DNA of 64,000 nt, taken from Rhodocyclaceae bacterium. GTDB lineage: Bacteria > Pseudomonadota > Gammaproteobacteria > Burkholderiales > Rhodocyclaceae. Position 1 is the first letter of the stretch; each line of letters opens with the position of its first letter. The DNA is taken from contig NKXK01000027.1 of NCBI GenBank assembly GCA_004379165.1, positions 124,001 through 188,000 on the forward strand, read 5' to 3'. Of this stretch, positions 17,012 through 26,375 are shown piece after piece. The position numbers were made by a program, and so were the translations under genes. Below the pieces are notes generated by a model. The model was not told the origin of the DNA. It saw nothing but the letters and a program-made list of their open reading frames with translations, and did not search any database.

Positions 17012-18505
17012 TCAGTGCTTGTGCGGCTCGGTGACGTGGTGGGTTTCGGCAGCGGCGCGGTGATGCAGCGCCTCGTGAATGTCTTCCTGTGGCGTCGGCT
17101 TGCCAACCCAGTGTGGCAGCAGCGAGCCGATAACCATCGCAGCCATGCTGACGAGAAGTCCGATCAGTTGCGGTGGCACCAGGCTCGCCTCGCCGACCAA
17201 CAACTCAATCAGCAGCCAGCTGCCAACGCCGCCGAAGATGGCGAACAGCGCCCCCTGCGTATTGGCACGCGACCAGAAGGCGCCAAAGAAGAGCGGCACG
17301 AAGGCGCCGGCCAGCGTCACCTTGTAGGCATTCTCGACCATCTTGAAGATGCTGGCGTCGGAGTTGAGTGCGAAGGCAAGCACGGCGCCGGCGAAGCAGA
17401 CGATGGTGATGCGCATCAGGCGCAGGAACTGATGATCGCCCATCGGTGGCAGGAAACCGCGCAGGATGTTTTCGGCAAAGGCGACCGAGGGGGCGAGCAG
17501 TGTCGCCGACGAGCAGGACATGATCGCCGAGAGGACGGCGCCGAAGAAGATGGCTTGGGCGAAGACCGGCGTCTGTTCCAGCACCAGCGTCGGCAGCACC
17601 AGCTGCGAATCGGCGGCCATCAGGGCGGTGTATTGCTCGGGGTTGATCAGCGTTGCCGAGTAGGCGATGAACATCGGCACGAAGGTGAAGCAGAAGTAGA
17701 TGCTGCCGCCGAGGATCGAACCCCACAGTGCGATCTGCGCCGTGCGGGCGGAGGTGATGCGCTGGAAGACGTCCTGCTGCGGGATGGAGCCGAGCATCAT
17801 GGTCAGGCCGGCGCCGATGAAGGCGATCCATTTCCATGGATCGGGTTCGGGAAAGAAATCGAGTTTGCCGGCGGCCGAGGCGTGCTCGATGACTGGCATG
17901 ACGCCGCCGGTCTGGCCGGAAATCAGCCAGGCAATGAACAGCATGCCGCCCATGATGACGCCCATCTGGACAAAATCGAGGATGGCGACGGAGAGCATGC
18001 CGCCGAGTGTGGTGTAGGTGAGGACGATGGCGGCGCCGAGGATCATCCCGGCCGTCTGGCTGATGGCGCCGTCGGTGACGACGTTGAAGAGCAGGCCGAG
18101 CGCCTTGATCTGGGCCGATACCCAGCCGAGGTAGGCGATCACGATGCACAACGTGGTCAGGATTTCGACGGTGCGGTTGTAGCGCAGGCGGAAGTAGTCG
18201 CCCAGCGTCAGCACATTGAGCTTGTACAGCTTACGGGAGAAGAAGATGCCGGCGATGATCAGGCACAGCGAGGCGCCGAAGGGGTCGGCAACGACGCCGT
18301 GCAGGCCTTCCTTAACGAAGGTGGCGGAAACGCCGAAGATCGCTTCGGCACCGAACCAGGTCGCGAATACGGTGGCGGTGACGACCGGTAGCGGCAAGTG
18401 GCGGCCGGCAATGGCGAAGTCCTTGGCGCTATGGACGCGGGTGGCTGCGAGCAGACCGATGCCGATGGATACAATCAGATAGAGGACGACGAACCAGATC
18501 AGCAT
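17012..18505 (-). CDS. sodium:solute symporter (SSS) family transporter
   Basis: This 497-residue protein has about 13 membrane helices and SSS-family traits: SAKDFAIAGRHLP in the first loop, YTTLGGMLSVAILDFVQ, and GSIPQQDVFQRITSA. The family couples solute import to Na+. The substrate is unknown, and no small DUF485 partner is present, which argues against the ActP/MctP type. The last 21 residues contain seven histidines, an unusual tail that may bind metal. The gene is monocistronic. Confidence 0.88.
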   Translation of the reverse strand: MLIWFVVLYLIVSIGIGLLAATRVHSAKDFAIAGRHLPLPVVTATVFATWFGAEAIFGVSATFVKEGLHGVVADPFGASLCLIIAGIFFSRKLYKLNVLTLGDYFRLRYNRTVEILTTLCIVIAYLGWVSAQIKALGLLFNVVTDGAISQTAGMILGAAIVLTYTTLGGMLSVAILDFVQMGVIMGGMLFIAWLISGQTGGVMPVIEHASAAGKLDFFPEPDPWKWIAFIGAGLTMMLGSIPQQDVFQRITSARTAQIALWGSILGGSIYFCFTFVPMFIAYSATLINPEQYTALMAADSQLVLPTLVLEQTPVFAQAIFFGAVLSAIMSCSSATLLAPSVAFAENILRGFLPPMGDHQFLRLMRITIVCFAGAVLAFALNSDASIFKMVENAYKVTLAGAFVPLFFGAFWSRANTQGALFAIFGGVGSWLLIELLVGEASLVPPQLIGLLVSMAAMVIGSLLPHWVGKPTPQEDIHEALHHRAAAETHHVTEPHKH

Positions 18506-18579
18506 AGTGCGCGGTCGACCGGAGCCAAGAGGTTGAAATTACGGGAGATTATACGGTTATTGCGGCGCAGCAGGGCGGC

Positions 18580-19227
18580 TTAGAACGGCGGTAGCGCGTG
18601 AAATTCGAGGGCGGCTGCGGTCAACGGATGAATCAGGCGTAAATCGGTGGCGTGCAGCAGCAGGCGGTCGGCGCGTTCAAAGGCCGGGCCGCCGTAGAGA
18701 TCGTCGCCGAGGATGGGATGGCCGAGTTGGGCCATATGCACCCGCAGCTGGTGCGAACGGCCGGTGACCGGCTCCAGTTCGACACGGCTGAGGTTGGCTG
18801 CTTCATCACGTAGCAACAGGCGATAGCGCGTCAGTGAGTGCTTGCCTATCTCGTGGTCAACCTTCTGCAGTGGGCGGTTCGGCCAATCGACAATCAGCGG
18901 CAGATCCACCTCGCCGGCGTCGTCCGCGAGCAGGCCATGGACGACGGCGGTATAGGATTTGTCGACCTGCCGTTCGCGGAACAGGCGCGACAGCTCGCTC
19001 TGCATCTGCGCGCCGCGGGCAAAGAGCAGGAGGCCGGAGGTTGACATGTCGAGGCGGTGTACGACCAGCGCATCGGCAAATCTTGCCTGCACACGCGCCG
19101 CAAGACAGTCCGCTTTCTCCGGTCCGCGCCCTGGCACCGAAAGCAGGCCGGCCGGCTTGTCGATCACCAGCAGGCTGTCATCCTGATAGACGATGTTGAG
19201 GCCGGTATCCGGCGGCGGGCAGTACAT
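18580..19227 (-). CDS. rluA: RluA-type pseudouridine synthase
   Basis: This 215-residue enzyme makes pseudouridine in 23S rRNA (746) and tRNA (32) in the E. coli model. The catalytic motif HRLDMSTSG carries the active Asp. The segments GLLSVPGRG, DLPLIVDWPNRPLQKV and GRSHQLRVHM with GHPILGDDLYG match RluA closely, and there is no S4 domain. I place the start at 19227, where ATG overlaps the stop of the small secreted-protein gene (TGATG). The longer open frame to 19485 has no similarity. Confidence 0.88.
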   Translation of the reverse strand: MYCPPPDTGLNIVYQDDSLLVIDKPAGLLSVPGRGPEKADCLAARVQARFADALVVHRLDMSTSGLLLFARGAQMQSELSRLFRERQVDKSYTAVVHGLLADDAGEVDLPLIVDWPNRPLQKVDHEIGKHSLTRYRLLLRDEAANLSRVELEPVTGRSHQLRVHMAQLGHPILGDDLYGGPAFERADRLLLHATDLRLIHPLTAAALEFHALPPF

Positions 19228-19427
19228 CAGCGATGCTCGGCCTTGGGGTCGATACAGCGGGCGTCCGGAAAAGGCCCGCACCCCTGTCGCCAGCCGTAGC
19301 CGGGCGATGTCTGCGCACACACCACGTTGCCGTCCAGCCGGCTGATCCATTCGTACCAGGGGGCGGGACGGCCGAATGCCGGCAAACTGCAGGCAAGGGC
19401 GAGTGAGAGGAGAACGATTCGGCGCAT
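19227..19427 (-). CDS. small secreted protein, unknown function
   Basis: This 66-residue protein has a clear signal peptide (MRRIVLLSLALACSLPAFG). The short mature part has WYEWISRLDG, VCAQTSPG and a second and third Cys (GCGP, ARC). Similar small exported proteins occur in betaproteobacteria, as far as I recall, but no function is known. It is followed by rluA with a one-base overlap, and its start is about 45 bases from the LexA box that serves recA on the other strand. Confidence 0.65.
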   Translation of the reverse strand: MRRIVLLSLALACSLPAFGRPAPWYEWISRLDGNVVCAQTSPGYGWRQGCGPFPDARCIDPKAEHR

Positions 19428-19471
19428 GAGATGAAAAGGGTAAGAGGCTTGCCAATTTCGCAGCGCTAATA

Positions 19472-19491
19472 TACTGTAAGTTCATACAGTA
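19472..19491. promoter_or_regulatory. LexA (SOS) box
   Basis: TACTGTAAGTTCATACAGTA has the perfect CTGT-N8-ACAG core and matches the E. coli-type consensus at both ends. It overlaps the presumed recA core promoter, as in E. coli. On the other strand a -10-like TATATT (19469-19474) abuts it, so LexA could also repress the divergent small-protein/rluA unit. The recA ATG is about 130 bases downstream. Confidence 0.9.
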
Positions 19492-19619
19492 ATTTCTGCG
19501 CGGACCGGCATGGCGGCAAATATACCTGCAACGGGGTCGGACAGTTTACTGCTTCGCAGCAATTTCTATTCCATCTTCGGCCCCTGTGCCATAATCCGCT
19601 CAACGTTTCGAGGTAAGTC

Positions 19620-20640
<1,021 letters not shown>

Positions 20641-20648
<8 letters not shown>

Positions 20649-21072
20649 TCTCCGAGTGCGTGCCCTGCAACTCCTGACCCGGCGCGAATACAGCCGGGCG
20701 GAGTTGAAGGCAAAACTCGCGACACAGGCCGAAACTGAAGAAGAACTGGATGCTGTCCTCGACCGTCTGCAGACCGAAAAACTCCTTTCCGACCAGCGTT
20801 ACGCAACGCAACGCGTGGTTGTCCGCGCCGGACGTTACGGCAATAGCCGACTGCGTCAGGAGTTGCGTCAGCGCGGCATCAGCGACGATGACATCGCCGA
20901 GGCGCTTCCCGAAGCCGGCGACGAGACCGAGCGCTGTCGTGCCATTTGGGGCAAAAAATTTGGTCGACCGCCGCAGTCGGCTGAGGAGCGTGCAAAACAG
21001 ATGCGCTTCCTGCAATATCGCGGCTTTTCCGGCGACGCGATTCGCCGGGTGATGAGCGGAGCGGAGGAATGA
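20641..21072 (+). CDS. recX: regulatory protein RecX
   Basis: This 143-residue helical-repeat protein has RecX features: [15 protein letters not shown] at the start, [28 protein letters not shown] in the middle and [12 protein letters not shown] near the end. RecX caps RecA filaments. The start is GTG at 20641, inside recA; the next in-frame start would remove the first conserved helix. Its stop overlaps lptB by 4 bases. Confidence 0.93.
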
Positions 21073-21809
21073 GCATCCCGGACAACGCCGCCACCCTGTC
21101 GGCAAATAATCTGAAAAAGCGCTACAAGGCACGGACTGTCGTCGAGGACGTCTCCTTCGAGGTGCGCTCCGGCGAAGTGGTCGGTTTGCTCGGCCCCAAC
21201 GGTGCCGGTAAGACCACATGTTTCTACATGATCGTCGGGCTGGTCGCGGCCGATGGGGGCGATGTTTATATTGACGAAGCGCGACTGACTCACTTGCCGA
21301 TGCACAGCCGCGCCCGACAGGGCTTGTCCTATCTGCCGCAGGAAGCCTCGGTATTTCGCAAACTGAATGTCGAGGAAAACATCCGGGCGGTGCTCGAATT
21401 GCTGAAGCTGCCGCCCGCCGAGGTCAATGACCGCCTTGAAGGCTTGTTGGCAGAACTGCATATCGGTCATGTCCGGCATGTCAATGCGGCGGCACTGTCG
21501 GGTGGCGAGCGTCGCCGGGTCGAAATTGCCCGGGCGCTGGCCACCAATCCTCGTTTCATCCTGCTCGACGAGCCCTTTGCCGGCGTCGACCCGATCGCCG
21601 TGCTGGAAATCCAGAAGATCATCCGCTTCCTCAAGGAGCGCGGCATCGGAGTCCTGATCACCGATCACAACGTGCGCGAAACCCTGGGGATCTGTGATCA
21701 CGCTTACATAATCAACGCGGGACGCGTGCTTGCCGCTGGACGGCCTCCAGAAATCGTGAATAATGAAAGCGTCCGCAAGGTTTACCTCGGCGAGCATTTC
21801 CGGCTCTGA
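21069..21809 (+). CDS. lptB: LPS export ABC transporter ATPase LptB
   Basis: This 246-residue ATPase has Walker [10 protein letters not shown], the Q-loop segment [12 protein letters not shown], signature [15 protein letters not shown], Walker [14 protein letters not shown] and the switch ITDHNVRE, all diagnostic of LptB. It powers LPS transport with LptFGC. Usually lptC and lptA precede it; here the gene starts inside the recX stop, so the cluster has been rearranged. rpoN follows after 27 bases, as is common. Confidence 0.93.
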   Translation: MSIPDNAATLSANNLKKRYKARTVVEDVSFEVRSGEVVGLLGPNGAGKTTCFYMIVGLVAADGGDVYIDEARLTHLPMHSRARQGLSYLPQEASVFRKLNVEENIRAVLELLKLPPAEVNDRLEGLLAELHIGHVRHVNAAALSGGERRRVEIARALATNPRFILLDEPFAGVDPIAVLEIQKIIRFLKERGIGVLITDHNVRETLGICDHAYIINAGRVLAAGRPPEIVNNESVRKVYLGEHFRL

Positions 21810-21836
21810 CCGGAGCAGCACCACCCCGTATCATCG

Positions 21837-23300
21837 ATGAAGCCGGCACTCCAACTAAAACTCTCCCAACACCTTGCGCTGACGCCGCAGTTGCAGCAGT
21901 CGATCAAACTGCTGCAACTGTCAACCATCGAGATGCAGCAGGAAATCGAGCGCTACCTGCTCGAAAATCCGATGCTCGAGCGCGACGACGATCATCCGGA
22001 ATCGTTTTCCGGTGCCCAGCAGTTCGACTCGCCGAGCAACAGCGAAACCCGTCAGGAGTCTTCGGCCAGCGAGGAGCGTGAGTCACGTGAAGAACGCGAT
22101 AGCGAGCCGCCGTCATCGCCTTCGGAAATTGACGACGACCGCTGGACTTCGGATGCTGGTACCTTTACCGGCGCCGGGCGTGACGAGGATGACGACAGCG
22201 ACGGCCACGATGTCCATGCTGCCAACGTCAGCCTGCGTGAGCATCTGGGCTGGCAACTGGGAATGACTCAGTTGAGCGAACGTGACCGGAACCTGGTCCG
22301 CTTCCTCATCGAGGCACTGGATGATGACGGCTACCTCTCCGCACCGCTGCCGGAACTCTGGGAGACGCTGCCACCGGAATACGAAATCGAGATCGAGGAA
22401 CTGGAGATCGCCCTGCGCCACATCCAGAATTTCGATCCTGTTGGCGTTGGGGCACGCAACCTGCAGGAATGCCTGTTGCTCCAGTTGCGGTCGACCGATG
22501 ATTGCGCTGACCGCACGCTGGCGATGCAGATTGTCGACAAATACCTGGAATTGCTGGCGGCACGCGACTTCGTCAAGCTGCGCAAGCTGACCGGCTGTGA
22601 TGACGAATTGCTCAAGGGCGCGCACGAGCTGATTACCAGCCTCAACCCGCGGCCAGCGGCGGGCTACGCTCAGGTTGAAGCGCGCTATATCACGCCGGAT
22701 GTGATCGTTAAAAAGATCAAGGGCAAGTGGACGGCCTACATCAATCCGGATGCCTACCCGCGCCTGCGTATCAACCGCCTGTACGCGGAAATCCTCGCCA
22801 AGCAACGTCGGGGTAACGGCAATCTCAGCGGCCAGTTGCAGGAGGCACGCTGGCTGATCAAGAACGTCCAGCAGCGCTTCGATACCATCCATCGCGTGAC
22901 GCAGGCCATTGTCGAGCGTCAGCGCCAGTTTTTCGAGCACGGCGAGGTCGCCATGCGGCCGCTGGTCCTGCGCGAAATCGCCGATATTCTCGGATTACAT
23001 GAGTCGACCGTATCCCGTGTCACCAGCCAAAAATACATGGCGACGCCGCGCGGGATTTTTGAGCTCAAATACTTCTTCGGCAGTCATGTCGCCACCGATA
23101 CCGGTGGCGCCTGTTCTGCAACGGCCATTCGTGCGCTGATCAAACAACTGATCGGCGCCGAAGATGGCAAGAAGCCCTTGTCGGATAGCCAATTATCCGA
23201 AATACTAGGCCAACAGGGAATTGTTGTTGCCCGACGCACGGTTGCCAAATACCGCGAGTCACTCAACATCCCCCCGGTCAATTTACGCAAGACCCTGTAG
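21837..23300 (+). CDS. rpoN: RNA polymerase sigma-54 factor
   Basis: This 487-residue sigma factor has the Gln/Leu-rich activator region I (MKPALQLKLSQHLALTPQLQ). A strongly acidic region II follows (about residues 55-125, many Asp/Glu/Ser), then the core-binding domain, a helix-turn-helix (ILGLHESTVSRVTS) and the C-terminal RpoN box ARRTVAKYRE. It directs sigma-54 promoters with enhancer-binding ATPases. It is followed 15 bases later by hpf, with GAGAGGAG before that gene. Confidence 0.97.
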   Translation: MKPALQLKLSQHLALTPQLQQSIKLLQLSTIEMQQEIERYLLENPMLERDDDHPESFSGAQQFDSPSNSETRQESSASEERESREERDSEPPSSPSEIDDDRWTSDAGTFTGAGRDEDDDSDGHDVHAANVSLREHLGWQLGMTQLSERDRNLVRFLIEALDDDGYLSAPLPELWETLPPEYEIEIEELEIALRHIQNFDPVGVGARNLQECLLLQLRSTDDCADRTLAMQIVDKYLELLAARDFVKLRKLTGCDDELLKGAHELITSLNPRPAAGYAQVEARYITPDVIVKKIKGKWTAYINPDAYPRLRINRLYAEILAKQRRGNGNLSGQLQEARWLIKNVQQRFDTIHRVTQAIVERQRQFFEHGEVAMRPLVLREIADILGLHESTVSRVTSQKYMATPRGIFELKYFFGSHVATDTGGACSATAIRALIKQLIGAEDGKKPLSDSQLSEILGQQGIVVARRTVAKYRESLNIPPVNLRKTL

Positions 23301-23315
23301 AGAGAGGAGAAAAGA

Positions 23316-23639
23316 ATGAATCTGCAGATCAGTGGTCATCACATCGAAGTTACGCCGGCATTGCGCGAATACGTCGAAAACAAGCTGGATCCGGTTGTCC
23401 GCCACTTTGACAAGGTGACTGGTGTCAACGTCGTTCTTTCCGTCGAAAAGCTGAAGCAGAAGTCTGAAGTGACCGTACATGTGCCGGGCAAGGACATGCA
23501 CGTCGAGGAAGCCGGCGAAGACCTTTACGCCGCCATTGACGCCATGTTCGACAAGCTCGACCGTCAGGTACTCAAGTACAAGCAGAAGCTTCAGGATCAT
23601 CATCGCGGCGACAAGGCCGCCCTGCAGGTCACCGAGTAA
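23316..23639 (+). CDS. hpf: ribosome hibernation-promoting factor HPF (short form)
   Basis: This 107-residue protein is of the YhbH/RaiA-like short class ([49 protein letters not shown]). It lacks the C-terminal domain of long HPF. It promotes 100S ribosome dimers together with RMF in E. coli. Its location after rpoN is conserved. A strong hairpin lies between it and ptsN. Confidence 0.95.
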   Translation: MNLQISGHHIEVTPALREYVENKLDPVVRHFDKVTGVNVVLSVEKLKQKSEVTVHVPGKDMHVEEAGEDLYAAIDAMFDKLDRQVLKYKQKLQDHHRGDKAALQVTE

Positions 23640-23647
23640 GCATCCCC

Positions 23648-23682
23648 CCAAGGCCACAGCGTATGCTGCGGCCTTGGTTCTT
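23648..23682 (+). terminator. long hairpin between hpf and ptsN (possible terminator/attenuator)
   Basis: CCAAGGCCACAGC (23648-23660), GTAT loop, GCTGCGGCCTTGG (23665-23677) form a 13-bp stem with a single A-C mismatch, then TTCTT. The T-run is short, so it may reduce rather than stop transcription into ptsN. It also argues against ptsN starting at the upstream ATG (23663), which would lie in the hairpin. Confidence 0.55.
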
Positions 23683-23695
23683 AGCGGTTTCCCCT

Positions 23696-24142
23696 ATGAA
23701 CCCTTTAGCCAATCTCCTGTCAGCCTCGCAGGTGCTTCTTGACCTCGACGCCAGCAGCAAGAAGCGGGTATTCGAACAGGCTGGCATGCTGTTTGAAACG
23801 CAACTCGGCGTTGCTCGCTCCACCATTTTCGATAGTCTCTTCGCACGAGAGAAGCTCGGCTCGACCGGGCTCGGTCAGGGGATCGCCATCCCTCATGGCC
23901 GGATCAAGGGACTCAAACACGCGGCGGGGGCTTTTCTCCGTCTGGCTAACCCGGTGCCCTTCGATTCTCCCGATGGCCGGCCAGTGAGCCTGCTGTTCGT
24001 ACTGCTGGTACCAGAACAGGCCACCGAACAGCACCTGCAGATCCTTTCCGAACTCGCGCAGCGTTTTTCCGACCGCGCTTTCCGCGAAAAACTCCATGCA
24101 GCTGGCGATGCTGCCGCCGTGGTCACCCTTTTCCAGGCCTGA
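23696..24142 (+). CDS. ptsN: nitrogen-regulatory phosphotransferase EIIA-Ntr
   Basis: This 148-residue EIIA domain has the phosphorylated histidine in IAIPHGRI and the usual LFVLLVPEQATEQHLQIL and LSELAQRFSD segments. It is the terminal acceptor of the PTS-Ntr chain and regulates K+, N and envelope functions in other proteobacteria. The start at 23696 gives the typical MNPLANLLS N-terminus; an in-frame ATG at 23663 lies inside the preceding hairpin. hprK follows after 6 bases. Confidence 0.93.
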   Translation: MNPLANLLSASQVLLDLDASSKKRVFEQAGMLFETQLGVARSTIFDSLFAREKLGSTGLGQGIAIPHGRIKGLKHAAGAFLRLANPVPFDSPDGRPVSLLFVLLVPEQATEQHLQILSELAQRFSDRAFREKLHAAGDAAAVVTLFQA

Positions 24143-24148
24143 TTTCCG

Positions 24149-25084
24149 GTGCGGCAGATCAGCCTGACCCAACTTTACGAAGATAACCGGGAAAAGCTGC
24201 TGCTGAACTGGATGTCGGCGCATCACGCCGACCGCTCGATTGAAATCAAGGGCTCGAATAACTACGGTGCCGACGTCGTCGGACACATCAATATCATCCA
24301 CCCGGAACGACTTCAAGTCATGGGCCTCGCGGAATACGAGTGGGCCACGCGCATTGGCGAGCGCCGTTTCGGCCAGATGTTCAACGATCTTCTGGCAGCA
24401 CAACCACCGGCGGTAATCGTCGCCGATGGCCTGACGCCACCGCCCTTGCTGGCCGATGCCTGCATCAACAGCGAGACACCGCTGATCCTGTCGCCCAAAC
24501 CCTGCTCGGCAGTCATCGACCTGTTGCGTATCTATCTCTCGGCCCGTCTTGCCGACACCATGAGCCTGCATGGCGTGTTCATGGACGTGCTTGGCATGGG
24601 CGTGCTGATAACCGGCGACTCCGGTGTCGGCAAGTCCGAGTTGGCGCTGGAGCTGATCTCCCGCGGCCACGGGTTGGTGGCCGATGATGTCGTCGAGGTG
24701 GCTCGCATTGCGCCAGCGACGGTTGAAGGTCGTTGCCCGGGCATGCTTCGCGATTTCCTCGAAGTGCGTGGTCTTGGTCTCCTCAATATCCGCACCATTT
24801 TCGGCGAGACGGCATCGCGTCGAAAGATGAAGCTGAAGCTGATCGTCCATCTGCAGAAAACCGTTGCTGCCAGCGATGCGCCGCGCCTGCCGCTTGATGC
24901 CCAGAGCCAGGATGTGCTTGGCGTGCCGGTTCGCAAGGTGGTTATCCCGGTTGCGGCCGGCCGCAATCTGGCGGTATTGCTGGAGGCCGCCGTTCGCAAC
25001 ACCATCCTGCAATTGCGGGGTATCGACAGCATGCAGGACTTCATGGATCGTCAGCAGCGGATGATGCTTGACGATGACGCCTGA
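24149..25084 (+). CDS. hprK: HPr kinase/phosphorylase
   Basis: This 311-residue protein has the P-loop GDSGVGKSELALEL (about residue 155) and the HprK signature EVRGLGLLNIRTIFG. The start is GTG at 24149, which gives the conserved beginning RQISLTQLYEDN. It phosphorylates and dephosphorylates NPr/HPr at serine. rapZ, which often follows it, is not present here; a PsiF-repeat gene comes next. Confidence 0.95.
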   Translation: MRQISLTQLYEDNREKLLLNWMSAHHADRSIEIKGSNNYGADVVGHINIIHPERLQVMGLAEYEWATRIGERRFGQMFNDLLAAQPPAVIVADGLTPPPLLADACINSETPLILSPKPCSAVIDLLRIYLSARLADTMSLHGVFMDVLGMGVLITGDSGVGKSELALELISRGHGLVADDVVEVARIAPATVEGRCPGMLRDFLEVRGLGLLNIRTIFGETASRRKMKLKLIVHLQKTVAASDAPRLPLDAQSQDVLGVPVRKVVIPVAAGRNLAVLLEAAVRNTILQLRGIDSMQDFMDRQQRMMLDDDA

Positions 25085-25129
25085 AAGTCCGATAGTCCTG
25101 ACAGCACAACCTACCCAAAGGGACATTCA

Positions 25130-25399
25130 ATGAAGAAGCTGATCAGTCTGGTACTCGTTGCATTCGCTGCCTCCACCGCCTACGCCGCCGACGACTGCAC
25201 CGCCCGCGCTGCCGAGAAGAAGCTGGCGGGCGCCGCCAAGACCAGTTTCATGAAGAAGTGTGAGGCAGACACCGGCGCTGCCGCTAGCCCAGAAGCTTCA
25301 GCCTGCGAAGGCAAGGCCAGGGAAAAGAAACTGGCCGGCGCTGCCAAAAACAGTTTCGTCAAGAAGTGTGTGGCTGACACCCAAGTCGGTGCCAAGTAA
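25130..25399 (+). CDS. PsiF-repeat periplasmic protein
   Basis: This 89-residue protein has a signal peptide (MKKLISLVLVAFAASTAYA). The mature part is made of two PsiF repeats, each starting and ending in Cys with the shared core EKKLAGAAK-SF-KKC. PsiF of E. coli is phosphate-starvation induced; the molecular function is unknown. AAAGGGA precedes the ATG. It follows hprK by 45 bases without a visible terminator. Confidence 0.85.
   Translation: MKKLISLVLVAFAASTAYAADDCTARAAEKKLAGAAKTSFMKKCEADTGAAASPEASACEGKAREKKLAGAAKNSFVKKCVADTQVGAK
25196..25369 (+). repeat. internal duplication in PsiF-repeat gene
   Basis: Two 66-base units (25196-25261 and 25304-25369), each 22 codons from Cys to Cys, encode the two PsiF repeats. 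Separation is 42 bases. The protein sequence is better conserved than the DNA, so the duplication is old. Confidence 0.8.
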
Positions 25400-25447
25400 T
25401 CGGGCTCAGTGAATCAACGACGCCCACCTGCGGGTAGCCGTTTTGTA

Positions 25448-26311
25448 TTAAATGTGCTCGAAGTCGGCATGATCCGATGTCGGATCATTGCCAGAGCCAC
25501 CGAAGCAGACGCGGCCACTGCCTTCAAGCAGCATCTCATGACGCCGCACGAGGTGTTCCTGGTGCCCCGAAAGCGCGACAAAGCACCCATTGGTGCTGGT
25601 ATCCACCAGATAGTATCCGTCGGCACGCCGCTCGATGCGAGCGTGTTGGCGTGAGGCCTTGCGATCTTCGATAACCAGCTTGTTGCCGAGGTCGCGACCA
25701 AGGGTCAAGACGGGTGTCTTATCGTCGAGCAAGAAGGCGCGCCCGTGGTAGCGCACGCACAAGCGCTCTGCGGTTGGGTGCGGATTCTGGTGAGCCTGCC
25801 AAAGAATCTGAAACAGGTTGAGGGCCCAGCCATTTTCGCTCACCGTACCGAGTTCGGGCATCGGCCGCACCGTGATGACGCCATTTTTCGGCACCTGCTC
25901 GACCAGCGTCGAACTACCGAGGATCTGGTCGCGCTGGGCAATCCCGGCGATACGCGCGGCACTGGCCAAAGCCTCACCGGATAGTTTACCATCGGCTTCG
26001 GAAATCGCTCCGGCATGCAGGCCGATACGGATCGTCAGCTTCAGTCCGGAGACTGGCGGCAGATCGGCAATCCGCTGCTGCATGTCGATAGCTGCCTGGC
26101 ACGCATCCTCGGCCGTCTCGAATGCGGCAAGTAACTCGTCGCCGGCCGTTTGCATTGTCCGGCCGCGGTAGCCGTCGATCGAACGCTTCATGCGTTTCAT
26201 GCAGCGCTCGACGGCATGAATCGCTTCGGTATCCCCCAGCCGCTCGAAAAGCGTGGCGCTGCCGGCGACATCGGCGTACATCACGACCTGGTTTCGGGGG
26301 CTGGCGCTCAT
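25448..26311 (-). CDS. class III adenylate/guanylate cyclase-type protein with FHA domain
   Basis: This 287-residue protein joins an N-terminal class III cyclase domain to a C-terminal FHA phosphothreonine-binding domain. The cyclase part (about residues 8-165) has metal-site Asp in MYADVAGSATLF and the second Asp in TAGDELLAAFE, then IRIGLHAG. The FHA part (about 205-275) shows LTLGRD, SRQHARI and STNGCFV. Whether it makes cAMP or cGMP cannot be told. The fusion suggests a nucleotide signal gated by Ser/Thr phosphorylation. It is transcribed alone. Confidence 0.85.
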   Translation of the reverse strand: MSASPRNQVVMYADVAGSATLFERLGDTEAIHAVERCMKRMKRSIDGYRGRTMQTAGDELLAAFETAEDACQAAIDMQQRIADLPPVSGLKLTIRIGLHAGAISEADGKLSGEALASAARIAGIAQRDQILGSSTLVEQVPKNGVITVRPMPELGTVSENGWALNLFQILWQAHQNPHPTAERLCVRYHGRAFLLDDKTPVLTLGRDLGNKLVIEDRKASRQHARIERRADGYYLVDTSTNGCFVALSGHQEHLVRRHEMLLEGSGRVCFGGSGNDPTSDHADFEHI

Positions 26312-26325
26312 AGGCGTCTATTCTG

Positions 26326-26375
26326 ACTTAATTTATTTAAGTTGCAATTATAAATAGAAGCACTGCAATTGTGCA
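26326..26375 (-). promoter_or_regulatory. candidate promoter and operator of the cyclase-FHA gene
   Basis: On the minus strand TGCACA (26370-26375), a 17-base spacer and a perfect TATAAT (26347-26352) form a good sigma-70 promoter, just past the ttcA stop. A perfect 6-bp inverted repeat ACTTAA-TTTAT-TTAAGT (26326-26342) covers the predicted transcription start, a likely operator. Confidence 0.55.

Noticed and set aside
16931-18391. 486-codon plus-strand open frame
   Set aside because: It is exactly antisense to the sodium:solute symporter, has Asp/Glu/His-rich nonsense composition and no family signature; it results from high-GC codon bias.
19228-19485. N-terminal extension of the RluA frame
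   Set aside because: RluA homology begins at about 19227, and this stretch is used in another frame by a better small secreted-protein gene and by the LexA region.
23181-23200. TCGGATA-N6-TATCCGA inverted repeat
   Set aside because: It lies inside the rpoN coding region with no sign of regulatory function, and 7-bp repeats arise by chance in a window of this size.
25400-25447. Possible terminator after the PsiF-repeat gene
   Set aside because: The only stem is three to four base pairs, too weak to call.
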